Origin: Pyrrhosoma nymphula
Taxonomy: Eukaryota; Arthropoda; Insecta; Odonata; Coenagrionidae
Direction of reading: 5' to 3'
DNA: 64,000 nucleotides
Assembly (NCBI GenBank): GCA_963573305.1
Contig: OY754332.1
Span: 139,059,977-139,123,976, forward strand
Shown: positions 50,424-63,210 of the stretch, in pieces
Layout of the letters: every line of letters starts with the position of its first letter
Numbering within the stretch: position 1 is the stretch's first letter
Made by a program: the position numbers and the translations under genes
Notes under the pieces: generated by a model
Seen by the model: the letters and a program-made list of their open reading frames with translations, nothing else
The model's database searches: none
Told to the model about the DNA's origin: nothing

Positions 50424-51835
50424 CTGGAAGAAGAAAACAAATGGGCTGAGTAAAATTAATGACACCTGCAACCTATGAAAGCAATGACATATTTTCTGAA
50501 GCAATGAACGCACAACATGTAGACCCTTATGTAGAACTAAGCATTAAAATTCCTTTCAAAATTCACATACCTATATAATTTTTAGAAGAGGCCAATAAGT
50601 TTGTTTCTGTAGTCTTGGTTAATGTAGAACCTCTTTTCTAAAGTTTTATTTTTCAAATATTTAACCATACTACTAATTAACACTGTAAATATTTAAATTG
50701 TTTCAAAATCTGTTTCTTGTTTAATGTAAATTGTTGTCATTTTAAAAAAATGTAAAGTGTTTAACTTTAAGTAAATTTTTTCTTCATTTACTGTATCAAA
50801 ATTTTTTTCTATGTCAGCTCTTTTTTATTGTTTTTTTTCCCAAGCATGCAGCGTAATTAATATTACTTGTTTTTTCTCTATTGTTTAAAAGATTTCGCAA
50901 AACAAATTATTTTAAATTGGGTTTCACCCGTAAATTAATATTATAATTATTATATTATTTATCAACTGAATCAGTGAGTAAAAATGAGGGTAAATGTTGA
51001 TTAAACACGGAATCGCCAGAAAATGACTACATATCCTTCTATGCTATTTATGCTTTATACTTTGCAAACATGATTATGCTACATTATTCTTACATTTCCT
51101 ATGCTCTTGCATGAATTTGTATTGAAACACAATGGCTTTTCCAAATAAAATAAATTATTTCTCATGGTGAGAGTTTGTTTTAATGGTAAACATCAAGTGA
51201 TATGTACTCACAGTCATACATGCATACACATTACTATTTATAAACCTACTTAAAATTATCCACCCAATTAAGAATATTCCTGACATAGGTATACCTATCT
51301 ATAATAAAATCAACAAACAAAATTTTTTCTCCATGCTATGAGAATCAGATGTTTCTTTAGATTCAAAATAAGTTGGGAATTAAACGTCAGCTTTTACCAT
51401 TTGTACTCATCGTTAGAAATAGCTTAACTCATCATAAAAATAGATAATTCATTAATTTGGACACCCTTCAAAGGTAGCATTTCATTCAAAGGCATAACTA
51501 AGTGGTGAATTACGACATGCCTTCAACCTTCATGACACAAATACATATTTCCTAAATGTACCAGTTAACATGTGATCCAGTACCATGAATGGCAACTTAA
51601 GTTACATGATCAAAAATTTAAATACCAGAGGAAACCTCTGGCTAGTTATGCAACTAAAAGAGATTTAAATGGTGTACGACAAAGGCTCATGATACCTTCA
51701 TACACATTTTTGCTGGTAACAAAGAGGCTGACAGACAAGGTAAGAGTAGCTTCCAATAGGTAGGCATTAGTAAGACTCAGTGCTTAACAGAGGCAAGAGG
51801 AAGTTATGAAGAGGAAGTTAGGTGTGATCAGAGAG

Positions 51836-52091
51836 CATGAGCGTAATTTCAGCTTTTTAACTGGAATGGCAATGTCTACCGGGGGAATGGAGGCCAGGGG
51901 TTCTCCCCCAGAGAATTAAAAAAAAAACTAGTGTTAAATTGTTAGTTTTTTAGTTTAGGCTAAATTAGGCATGATTAATGAAGATTCAAGAAAGTACCGT
52001 GCATGTTGAATTGTATTTTCCCATTGCTTGTAAATTATTGAGATTTTTACTTAAAAATTCTGGGCCTTGCCACCCCCGAATTACGCCACTG
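51836..52091. mobile_element. hAT-like MITE, 256 bp, with perfect 8-bp duplication TCAGAGAG
   Basis: TCAGAGAG occurs at 51828-51835 and 52092-52099. The ends, CATGAGCGTAATTTC and (reversed) CAGTGGCGTAATTCG, are imperfect TIRs. The interior has a poly-A stretch (51919-51928) and no coding frame. Target-site length places it with hAT elements. Confidence 0.8.
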
Positions 52092-52999
52092 TCAGAGAGT
52101 GAAGAGGAAAGTTAAAAAGCTGCCCAGAGAGTGTGCTGTGTCAGGCACACCTAGTGTGAAGTGCAGAGGGTAAAACATGGAATGTGACAGGTTCTTGAGT
52201 ATCCAGTGAAATCAACCCATACGAAATGCATCAATAACACATAAACACCACATCGCAAAAATGCGACATCATTTGACACAATCACCCTACCACAAACTGT
52301 ATTGCATTTACCTCTCTTAGTATTTGACCTGAGGATATTTTAAATTAATTTTTAGTTTTTTGCTTTCTCAAACCCTCATGAATGACTGCTGATTTTTCAC
52401 TATAATGGTTTTTTACTCCATAAATTCCTTAATTACCAAGACCTCTTTCATTCATGCTAATTGAAATATCTCATTGGGAATGTCATAAGCATAGTTAATA
52501 ATACAGTAAGTTTGATTTGATTTCGAATCTAATGACTCATTCATAAATATCACTATGAATAAAAATCTCAAGCAAGATAAACAGATATGTACATAGGCAG
52601 CAAGATTAATGAAGACGATCAATCGGCAAAAGAGGGAATTTATGTTTTCGTAAGACTTAATATGGGAGATAGAAAATGCAAATAGTGAAAGAGAAGGTCA
52701 ACAAAATGTTCTCAGCCACGAAAATGTAAAGTAAAAATAATTACCATGTGAAAAAATATATCTGGATAAGTGCTATAGGTAGGTGTTTGCACTGGATGAC
52801 AAGGCGGGTCAAAGGTCACCCAAAAGTGGTAACATGCTGCACAGGTTTGAGGAATCAAGTATACAATTTAATTGAAGATATTCCAATACATCAAATCTAT
52901 TCAAATACTACTGCACTCTAATATAAGCAATCAGATGGTATAAAGAGATGGGAATAATAGAAAAAAGCAGCATGTCAAAACTGATTAGTTAAATAATAT

Positions 53000-55350
53000 T
53001 CACGGAATGAATCTTATGAAGGAGATGCATTTAAAGTAAGCCAACTAAAGAGGGCATTGCTCATTAAAGTTTGGTAGAAGTCTACTCCAATTAACTCAGT
53101 CTAGTCAATCAGCATTAACCAATCACTCATTAAAAGACAACTGTTTCAGCCAAAGAGAGGAAAAGAATATTACTCCTCATGAATCTTACACCCAAGAGCT
53201 TGTAAAATCGAGAGTACTATTTGAAAAATTCAACTTGCACATGAATTTTATCACAATGAGAGCATATAAACTTATGTCGTTGCTCCCCAAACTCCTAAGT
53301 TTTCAATACAGCAATTATAACTGCTCATCGCCATCACTTATGTGAGGCACACGTCACAGCCTCTTGTGTGGGGTTTGCTACTCTTGAGGGACACCCGTAG
53401 TCAATGTGTTTCGCAACATAGTTTGTCTAAAAGAACTATTTTTTTATCAAGAGGGTCATCCTCATAACCAATTTATTTCACTCACTTAGCAAACATTACG
53501 AGGCAATTCAATGATCTAGAAAACTATGACATACCAATGATGATTTTTGGCAGCACCAGACATCATGGTACAGAGGGTGCAACAAGAGGAGGGCTTCACT
53601 GTTGGGGGCTAAGTGTAATAGTGTCAAAGGTCAAAGTGAAAGGGTTAGAAAGAATTTTAGTGCAAGTGGACACATGGGTCACCTTAGATGCCAACTTTGC
53701 ACAAAAACTCAAAAATACATTTTATGAATTAAAATCCAAATAGAAAATTGATAGGCACAAATTTGAATATATAATTGATATTTTAAATATAATAAGTAAT
53801 AAATCAAAAAAGGTGCTGCTCTATGAGAGAAGTGCACCTCATAAATAGTGATCTTATAGGTACTTCGCTGCATTAAGTAGACCAGATTATGAATATGTAC
53901 AATGCACCTAATAAGACAGTAGGAGGTATAAGCCAAATTACAGCCTGAAAGAATTCTTGGGAGGGCACCAAGTAACTTGGAAGGTATCAGTATTCAGAAT
54001 GATGCTAAAAATGCCGATGAAATAAAGGAGTATACAGTAAGTACATCGGAAAACCTTAGGCTGTAGAGGAGAGAAGAAATTTAGCATGGAAGGAAGAATA
54101 ACACAAAAAATACCTATCATTTTATTTAACTCTAGTGCTATTAATGGAAGTTGGATATTTTAGCTAATGAGACTTAGGAAGTTAGAAAATCGAAGGTGTT
54201 TTATAATCATTAATCATTCTGTCCACATAAGTAGAGCAAATCCTGTCACAAAGATGTCTTCAAAAATTTTTGAAGAATCCTTGAAGAATACATATTAACA
54301 TGTAGGCTGTGGAACTTCATGCATAGTTTCATTTTTCCTTACGGTGGAAAATGTTTTAAAGGTACAAGTAAATGTGAATTGCACATCTATTGATATGCTC
54401 CACTATTAGCGAGGGTTAAGGAGCCACATCTATCAATGTGGTCCACACTCTACAACATTATGAGGCTGGATTTTAATGGAAAATAATTTCCCAATACTAT
54501 ACACATGAAGGCCAGAGATTTAAATTGGTCTACAATGATGAATCATTTTTATATTTTCAACTAGTTACAGCACTTTGCAACACTAACAAGTGTTATCTCA
54601 AGATTTATAATTTTCTCTGCTTTGAGAATATTTTTATTTCTTTCAAAGTTTGGAATCAAAATCCCACTCTGGTGATTTCAACAAGAACCCTGAAGTAACA
54701 AGTTAAGCAAAAGACTTGAAGTAAATCATATGCTCTCTGAGATCCCAAATGAAAGAGAGAGAAATGAGTCGAATAACTTCACTCCGAGCTTCACTGCATG
54801 AGATTCTCATGACTATAGTTAAAACCTCAAATTGTACAATCAAAGAAAGGAAATTTAACAGTGAAAGAGCAATGTGACTATAGGTGCAGAACCCTACAAA
54901 AAGAGTTCTGGGCCTTCTCATACCTTTTTAAATATCAAACTATGAATAGCAACGTTTCAGAAAATTGCTAAGAACACCAAAACCATTGACATAGTAAGTT
55001 GAGATGGACATTCCTGCTAATTGACATTTTTGAATAAAAGCCCACTCAGTAGGTATGGTAAGTAATGAACCTACCAGCTAACCCAAAGGCAACAAGTTTT
55101 AGTCCAGCATTTCCAATAGGCAGGTAAACTCCAGCTTGGACACTAAGGAACCTGATAGGCCACTGTTTGACAATTGGGATCTCAAGGCCAAATAGACCAT
55201 CTGATGACAGGAAAAATCCCAGATAACTGGGAATATCAACCACATGAAATTTCATTAGCACACCAATGGGCTCATAAGGGGGATTTTATCACACATTTCA
55301 TTCATATTTAAGAAAGGCTCTGTAAAGAGATTATGTAATCCAATACTGCT
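53000..55350. other. Ssdp intron DNA, no gene recognised
   Basis: Short frames only. No splice-bounded exon fitting SSBP was seen, and none is required because the exons at 63978 and 50363 join in phase 0 in the vertebrate order. Confidence 0.45.
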
Positions 55351-55359
55351 AACATCGAA

Positions 55360-56220
55360 CCAGGTGATCCTCAAGGAAAAGTAATCAGTCCTTTTCTATT
55401 TCTCCTCTACGTTGATGACATCAGTATCCTTGTTGAAAGTAAACTTAGAATATTTGCTGATGATGCAGCTGTATACCAATAGATATTGAAACCGGAAGAT
55501 AGAGACTTATTAATAAAGGATCGAGTAGCAATCCAAGCCTGGTGCAAAAAATGGCAGCACTAACTAAACCTAAAGAAATGCATGGCAGCACAATTTAGGA
55601 GAAAGAAGAATACACCAGATTGATGGTAACAAATATACAATTCTGAAAGTCAACGTTGAGTCTGTTAAATATTTAGGCATCACAATCACTTGGGACCTAT
55701 CTTGGAATAAAAATATTCGGGAAATATGCAGTCGGGCTAACAGAAAGCTTAGATTTATTAAAAGAATACTCATATAATTCGATGAGAAAGTTAAAGAGTA
55801 CTGTTATTTTTCTCTAGTATTGGCCAAACCTAGAATATGCATCTAGTATTTAGGATCCTTAAAAAGCAGGTATGATATTGGAATTCCATCGTGTACAGCA
55901 ACAAGCAGCAGCAGCTAGGTTGGTAAAGAGATGTAACGAAAAATCTAGTACATAGTGTGTTGAGGCTATTAAAAGAACTGGGATGGGAATCGCTCTCACA
56001 TCATTCATTAAAGAATAGGCTAAACCTCCAGAGTAAATTCAATGCCGCTTAATTCTCTGAGGATATAAAGAACATATTAAAAACTCTGTACAACTATGGT
56101 AGGCTTGATAACATGCATGAAATTAGAGAGATAGATTGCAGGACCAACAGGCTTCAATTGTAATTTTTCCCACGCACAATTAAGGACCATAATGGCTAAG
56201 ATCAAAGCCTTCAGTAATGT
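55360..56220 (+). mobile_element. Decayed non-LTR retrotransposon (Jockey/CR1-like RT fragment)
   Basis: From 55363 the plus strand reads GDPQGKVISPFLFLLYVDDI, then LRIFADDAAVYQ and a stop. These are the RT block PQGSVLGP.LFLLYINDL and the catalytic FADD block with both aspartates kept. Near 55660, KYLGITITWDLSWNKNIREI, SRANRKLRFIKRIL and, after frameshifts, NLEYASS follow the usual order (YLG.....W..HI, LEYAS..WDP). Further on there are many stops. It is truncated at both ends, and differs in style from the LINEs at 7.6, 12.2 and 57.3 kb, so it is a separate family. Confidence 0.7.
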
Positions 56221-57349
56221 TAGGTAAGAAGAGGTACCTTCATTCATTTATTTAGCTCTTTTACTTCTTTTCAGTTTTTTATGTCTGCATGGAATGCTAA
56301 TTAATTTGACTTCTCTGTAATTTTACAATAATTTTTGCATGTCAGCATGACTGTTAAGGTATGGAGACGAAACTGAACGTTGCTTGGTAAACTAGATTTT
56401 GTACTTGTGTTTAATAACTTATGATTTTTACTGCCACCTCATTCCACATGAAATGTCTTGCAAAATTTTATTTTCTACCATATGCTACATTTTTTATGCA
56501 TTCCCCCATTTTGTTTGCCACGTTTCCCCTCTTTGGACATGTTTCCTCCCTGTGGACTGTTTACCCAGCAGACTTAGCCAAAGGACTTGCCCAAGGTGTG
56601 TCCAACATGTGTGCAAATGACATTGTGCAAACGACACCAACAATGCCTATGACCTAAATTTGAAGTGACTTTGACCAGTGACCTTAGGCTGCAATATTTC
56701 CCTTGCCAAATCAGTTATTATTTATTTATCAGCCAGAGCAAGGAATCCATCACCAACAAGGAATTCCAGCACCACGGCCAGTCTGACTGTGGCACAGAGG
56801 CGATAGCCCTATATTCCGTGGCTGGAGGCAGACGCCCATTCCTGAGGCTCCAATTGAAAGCTTCTACCCAAACGATGCAACAATCCCACTATTTCCTTCT
56901 CTCCAAGCCTACCAATCACCTACAACTCACCCACTCCACCTTGACCTTGCTGACAAACCCCATTCAGCAGTGGATTTCTACTAGCAACTAGTCAGGACTA
57001 GTCGGCGAGGAGTACATATCATTCGAGCACTAGGTCATTTTAACTTACATTTTAACTCATGAAGAAATTTTGTCATTTACTTTGGAACAGAACTTTGAAA
57101 ACGGTTGGCTGGCCCTGGTTGGTTTGTAATTTCTTTGGTTTGTAATTTGTTTGGTTTTGTGAAATACATGTACCTGTTTCTATTCAATGCTGATTGTGAA
57201 TACTTGTTTCACACTGATTTCCTCAGTTTCCTCACCCACTTGGAAAGAGTTTGGTTCTAGATGGTCGATTTGGTGATAAAATAATTTCCCTCTCATGACA
57301 CGCTTCAACAAATTAATATTTCATAGCATCCATGAATTTAAAGTATTAG

Positions 57350-58890
57350 TTATACTAATCAGTGGTAGTATGTCAATCTATATTAAACACCACATATAAA
57401 ATGCTATCCAAGGTGTTATTTAATAGACTTAAACCAAAGGCCGAAAGTATGATAGGAGACCACCAAGCAGGTTTTATGAAAAACAGATCAACAATTGACC
57501 AAATATTTATCATGAAGGAGCTGGCCTCAAAGTATTGGGAATTCACTAAAGACTTATGCATATTATTTATAGACTTCAGTAAAGCTTATAATACCATGCA
57601 CAGGAAAAAGCTCTGGAAGTTAATGGAACAATATAATATACCTAAGAAACTAATTAACTTGACAAAGGTATGTGTGAATAACTCCAAAGGAAGAGTAAAG
57701 GTTGACAAAGAATACACTAACATATTTGAAATAAATATATACTGGAGCTAGGCAAGGGAATGGACTTTCTCCTCTACTATTCAACATGCCAGTACAAGAA
57801 GCACTAAATAAAACAAAAGATTCCGTAGGAGGAGCATACTTTCCAGAGAAAATCAACCATTTAGCCTTTGGGAACAATGTAGCCATTATAACTGAGAACA
57901 AAGAAGAGTTGATAAGACTAACTAATGTACTCCTACAAGAAGCGGCCAAAGTTGGGCTGCACGTTAATGAAAGCAAGACAAATTTCATTAAGATCAACAG
58001 GCTTGAAGAACAGGGGGGAAATATAGCAGTCATGAATTATAAATTTAGAAAAAAAAATCAATTCAAGTATTTAGGAATAACCTTAACACATGACAACAGA
58101 GAGGAGACTGAAATTTTAAACAGAATAGCAGCAGCAGACAGAACATACTGGAGTCAAATTAAGCTTTTTAAAAGTAAACTTCTGTTGAGGGGCACTAAAA
58201 TATGACTATATAAACGATGGTGCAGCCAGTATTGTTATGCGGCTCGGAGGTTTGGACCCTTACAAAGGAGTCACAAAAGAAACTCATTACTTTTGAAAAT
58301 AAAGTATCAAGAAGAATATTTGGCCCTACCCTAGAAGGTGACAAATGGTGAATTAAAAGAAACAGAGAAATAAGAGAGCTGTATAACTGGCCCAGGAGGT
58401 GGCGGGGTAAAGTCCTCGCCTGCCGAACCAAAGGTCGCGGGTTCGAATCCCGACTGGGTAGAAACTTTACACCTCCCAGGGCATGGTTGTTTGTGTTCGT
58501 CTAAGTATATATTACATTGGCAGTAATTGGCGTTAGCTGTTGCCAATCTAGAAATTATTATTATTACAATATATATAACAGGACAGACATTGTCGCAGTA
58601 GTCAGAAGCAAGAGATTAAGATGGCTGGGCCATGTGCTACGGAGGGAGGAAAATTTGATGATAAAGAGAGCATGGGAAGGAAGACTTCAAGGAAGCAGAC
58701 CACCAGAGAGACCAAGATTGAGGTGGAAAGGACAAGTAGAGAACGATTTGAGAAAGATGGGAGCAGAATTGGAGATGGCAGAGGACAGAAGAGCTTAGAG
58801 AAGGGCGAGGCCAAAGACCTACTTGGTTTTCAATGGCTCCAGGAGTAAAAGTAGTATTTCAATCAGTGTACTCCATTTTAGCATAACTGT
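57350..58890 (+). mobile_element. 5'-truncated LINE with RT fragments, interrupted by a SINE
   Basis: 57362-57751 gives NTTYKMLSKVLFNRLKPKAE, then HQAGFMKNRSTIDQIFIMKE and CILFIDFSKAYNTMHRKKLW, the standard RT blocks. After a frameshift near 57735 come TGARQGNGLSPLLFN, then LAFGNNVAIITENKEEL (57786-58205) and FKYLGITLT. Next, in another frame, is LLCGSEVWTLTKES (about 58220-58270). The final block, NRTDIVAVVRSKRLRWLGHV then RPPERPRLRWKG, resumes at 58574 after the inserted SINE. The catalytic pair normally seen as FADD reads FGNN here, so both catalytic aspartates are gone. Confidence 0.85.
58388..58573 (+). mobile_element. tRNA-derived SINE inserted in the LINE, with TATAAC duplication
   Basis: It begins TGGCCCAGGAGGTGGCGGGG (A-box match TGGCNNAGGNGG) and has a perfect B box GGTTCGAATCC at 58440-58450. 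It ends in an ATTATTATTA-like tail. TATAAC flanks it at 58382-58387 and 58574-58579. Removing one copy and the insert restores the LINE reading GAGCTGTATAAC-AGGACAGAC (ELYN-RTD), which proves the insertion and its boundaries. The B box and pol III-type layout mark it as a SINE, not an active tRNA gene. Confidence 0.88.
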
Positions 58891-59082
58891 CAACTTAGCA
58901 CTCCCTTGGTTTCTGGTTGGGTCTTGCATTGCTCTCCTGACTGCTGAAAAAACTGCAACTGAATTGATTCACACATGCTATTCTCCTCACAGCTTTGGCT
59001 TGATTTCCATTAACATTGCTCCTAGGCAACAGGCAAACAGTCCACCAAGAACATCTGCATTTAACGTATGGTTCCTATAGCT

Positions 59083-59521
59083 GTGCAAATGCTTCGAAAC
59101 CGAATGATTCAAAATATTCGAATCTGACAGATTCATCTTCGAATTGTTACAAGCATTCAAGCATAATGCTCATTCCCAAATGGCACCCCATCTGTTTAGA
59201 GGATGCTTCCCTCACGGAAAACGAAAATTTAAACGGTCTCAGAACGAAATTTACCTTCTTATGTGAAGTTAGTTGTAGTAATGGCCCATTCAAGAAAATT
59301 TTCTCAATGTAATTCCATGAAATATTGTGAAAATCTTGATTACTTTAACTCTGCATAAGCTTCTGCATTTTATTTAGATTCGAATGTGATTCGAAAGCAA
59401 ATTTTTTAGTGTGATTTGATTCGCTACCAAAATTAAAAAAAAAAATTGTTTTGATTTGATTCAAAATTTTTTTTCTGGGAGATTCGATTCCAAAAGAAAA
59501 TCCCTGATTCACACAGAACTA
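59083..59521. mobile_element. Possible hAT-like MITE related in its ends to the 26.4-kb element
   Basis: The left end TAGCTGTGCAAATGC and the right end (reversed TAGTTCTGTGTGAATC) are only partly inverted. The interior has many TTCGAA/GATTCG motifs, a typical palindromic fill for this group. No target duplication was found. Confidence 0.35.
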
Positions 59522-59929
59522 AAGGGGATGAGTTTAACAGATATGTATTAGCAGTGTGATTTATAAACAACTTGAAATTAAAATGAACTAGTAAAAAATT
59601 TGAAATTATAAAACTCAAAATTGAATTCTGGGAAATAACTTTAAGCAAGCACAAATGGCATACATAAAAAGTCACAATGGAAAAAGTATTAGGTCAAAAG
59701 AAAGTGTGAAAAGAATGATAATGATATAACTTTAAAGGTACAGTCCCATCTTCAGTGTAAGGGAGGGGTGACGAAGGGAAGAGGATTAGTAGTTATCGGA
59801 AGCAACCGAAATCTGAGGTAAATGATTTGCACACAATTTGAGAGGGATGGATCAGCCATTATAGGTGTAGGTATAGGAATGTGTATTTAGGGTGTAATAT
59901 GTGTTGGATGGGTGAAGAGAAACCCAGCC

Positions 59930-60150
59930 TTGACATATGCCAGCCCTTAACGCAAAGCATTAACGAGTACACAATCTTAAATCCCTTCCAATGTATGGAG
60001 TACAGCACTTCAAATTCTCAACGCATGGCACCCAACTGGAGATAGGGACTCCACTAAAATATTTCAGCCACAGCCAGGGCTTCAACTAAGGATCTCAGGA
60101 TAGGAAGCCGGTAATCTAGCCACCATACCAACCCAATCCGAAGATAAGAA
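59930..60150 (-). repeat. Possible tRNA-derived SINE remnant
   Basis: On the minus strand GGTTGGTATGGTGGCTAGATTA is followed by CCGGCTTCCTATCC and a decayed B-box region (CTTAGTTGAAGCCCTGG), in tRNA-like order and spacing. It then runs into an AT-poor body up to TCAAGGCTGGGTTTCTC. No target duplication was found. Confidence 0.4.
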
Positions 60151-61708
60151 GCTGGACAGCTAGAGGTCCATTAGGGAGGCAAGGGATAGAGGTGGAAGGC
60201 CAGGGCAAGGAGAGTAGCCTGAATCTCCTCTTTGCCAGTGCCTTCCAATCTTTGGAAAACAATGAAAGTCAAAGGAGGGTGCATCTAATGGCCGTCGGTC
60301 AGGGCTTCAGACACAAGAATCTCACCCATTATTATGAAAAGTTCACTTCAACAGATTAAGTCACTATTTCTTGAACTTAATCATTATCAATAAAAATAAA
60401 TACCATCAAAAGAGGTGTACGTAAGTAAGACAAAATTGTGCAGTAATTCTTTTTTCCAGAGAAATGCTCATCTCTGACTGAAGCATTTGATTGAAATAAA
60501 AACAATTTGACTAAATTAGGGAGGACAACCAAATAGACACACTGTTATAATTGGAGTGGTGAAATCTATGTGCTTGCAAGTGCATACACAATACTGTAGA
60601 GAAATTTATGAATTTTACTCGAGACCATGTTGCCTAGCATTGCAAGATTGCTTGCTAGCTTACTAACACTGGTATAAAACACGTTTTTCTAAAAAAGCTC
60701 AAAATTTATTAGAAATGGACTATGATATTTTTCTGAGTTTATATACATGTACCTTCATAGAAAGAATTTAAAATGCTTCTGCTTCTTTGAGATGTATGCT
60801 ACATTCAAAAAGCAATCAAATTCAGAAGCATGGACATGGAATTGAACATAAAGGAATAATACAACTGCTAAGTTTTCCCAAGAATGCAAAAGTTTCACTT
60901 CTTCCTCATTATCACTTTTACATTAATCATGGCTTGAAATTTATATTTCATAGCCATCTGTTAATTCATGACAGAATGGATTACTCCTGTACACATTGCA
61001 AATCTGCAGCCATATAGGAATCAATTCTGAAACCGCAAAAAGTTTCCATCAGAATGGAAAGAAGGTATCAGCTTTTCGAGCCCTTAGCAAGACTCATTTA
61101 TTTAGCTATCTCTGTGAATTCAACATGGGCCTAGTAGAGAAATTGCAAGGAGAGTTTTTGATAGGGAAAAATTTGTACTAAAAGGAAAAGCTTTTTAAGA
61201 AATGTTCATGTCTAAGATGATAAACAAGAAATTCTGAGAATTTCCACACATTAATTATATACCGACCATAGTTTCAACACTTAAGTGACATTTCTGAGAC
61301 CTTCCAAATGCCATGAAGTGCTGAAACCATGTTTGATACATAACTAAAGATTGCAATCATTCACAGTTTCTTATTCACCTCCATTATTTTTCTGGGTGAT
61401 GGTATCACAAATCCAGCCAAATGCCAACCACGTTTTGGACAGTTTCCTTCAGTGCTCCATCCCAATCACTAGATAATGCCAAAATAGCCTGGTAAAGGAT
61501 TTACTTAGGCAGCTGAGGCATTTCTTGGCCCAGCTCTGCAGTAAGAAGTAAAAGAAAAAGTACATACAAATAATAGTAACAGAAGAACTGACTTTATAAA
61601 AAAACAAGGATATTCACCCAACCACCAAAAGTGATAATGAATCAGTTCTTGGTAAAATCCTTAGTGTCTAAATTTGGATTTTTCCTATCCAGAGGTTATG
61701 AGTAACCT

Positions 61709-61829
61709 TGTCCATGAAAAGTATACCTTAGTAATTCCACATAGATAATCTATGTGGAATAACTAAGGCATACTTTTCATTTACAATGTTAAGCAAACTC
61801 CACCAAGTCACGCCCGAGACAACGGAGTA
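61709..61829. mobile_element. Hairpin insertion with 12-bp direct repeat TATGAGTAACCT
   Basis: The direct repeats at 61697-61708 and 61830-61841 are identical. Inside, arms 61714-61746 and 61748-61780 (33 bp each, starting ATGAAAAGTATACCTTAG, 2 mismatches) face each other across one base. A 49-base tail then runs up to the repeat. The tail contains ACAATGTTAAG and CCACCAAG, which are matched in reverse after the second direct repeat (CTTGGTGG ... AACATTGT), a second, looser inverted repeat. Confidence 0.75.
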
Positions 61830-61997
61830 TATGAGTAACCTCTTGTGCTTGGTGGAAAAATAAACAAATTAACATTGTTTAGTTAGAGAAAATCCAGTGT
61901 ACAGAATGGTGTATTATCAACAATTAGCGCTATCTTCCTGTTTTGACAAGATTAAAGGAAAAAAACCTAGAAAATTTGGAATTGTGTACTCCATTAC

Positions 61998-62148
61998 CTT
62001 AATAAATCCATTCAAATAGCAAGTATAGGTCAGTTTAGGTAATTAAAATATCATCCCATGGCAAAGGATGATATTTTGATTACCTAAACTGACCTATACT
62101 CGCTATTTGAATGGATTTATAAATCAAGAGGTCGATAAGAAGAATACA
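61998..62148. mobile_element. Hairpin insertion with 11-bp direct repeat TACTCCATTAC
   Basis: The direct repeats at 61987-61997 and 62149-62159 are identical. Inside, 55-bp arms (62002-62056 and 62066-62120; start ATAAATCCATTCAAATAGC, 2 mismatches) surround a 9-base loop. A 28-base tail (AAATCAAGAGGTCGATAAG...) follows. Confidence 0.82.
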
Positions 62149-62205
62149 TACTCCATTACATTGCACAACGTGGAATGAGAAATTGAAAATTTGATTTTTG
62201 TACAC

Positions 62206-62352
62206 CAATTACTTTTGCTACAATATACGATTTAAGTTTTTCCCGGTGAATAATATACAGGTATTGTTCTCGGGCTCTGCACCAGGTAATTGGCTTCATA
62301 TTGGCCAATATGAAGTCAATTACCTGATGCAGAGCCCGAGAACAATACCTGA
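62206..62352. mobile_element. Hairpin insertion, opposite orientation, imperfect direct repeat
   Basis: Arms 62258-62304 and 62305-62351 (47 bp each, start CAGGTATTGTTCTCGGGC, 2 mismatches) abut with no loop at all. The near-repeats ATTTTTGTACAC (62194-62205) and ATTTTTGTTACAC (62353-62365) differ by one T. The tail lies on the left side here (62206-62257), opposite to its two neighbours. Confidence 0.68.
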
Positions 62353-63210
62353 ATTTTTGTTACACTTCATCAAATTTTTTACAAGTGAAAGCCTAAATTG
62401 AAGGGCAGAACTGCAATGCTTACTATACTATATCTAAATTTCACTCTTCAGTGTTTGACCACAAAGAGACTTCAACCGTAGCTTATTGATTGGTAGACAG
62501 CACGAAAACATCTTTAATATTAGACCTGAAAAGTGGTCACCAAAGAGATTTCAATGTATTTTATTTACGTACCAACCATGAGTCAACTGGATTAAAATAT
62601 GAATAAAATAAGTTTGAGCATTAAATGGATACATAAAAAATAAGATATCTTGTTAGGAAGCACTTATGCAAATGCTAGAAAGCTCAAATTAGTAAAAGTA
62701 AAACATTATGTACACGAAATTTCGATACATTGGATGTAAGATGCTGCATCAATTAAAATTGTTTGGGTCAATAGCTATGGTAACCCCTCTAAGTAAATAA
62801 AAGAATACCATACAGAGAGCATAAAATTTTATACAAAAAGACACCTACCCTCAATAAATTTGTGTACATTAATTAAGAGTAGCACTTAAGAAAATGGATG
62901 GTTAATTACACACCTAACAAAAAAAGAACCATTCCTACACACATCCTTGATATGCATAAAAATAATCACAACTTGATTTTTTATGTGTTTCATGGTTATT
63001 AGGTGAGTTCACTGAATAAACTCAACCTCTACTACAGACAATGCATAAATAAATGCCTATTTTTCACATTACTTTTGAAATTTTGAAATATGTTGAAAGC
63101 TAACAGATGGATTACATTCATAGTAATATTTTTAACAAATATAAAACAAACTCATTCAGAGTCCATGAAAGACATTAGCACCTATCCCCAGAAATAAAGA
63201 TGGGGATGAC

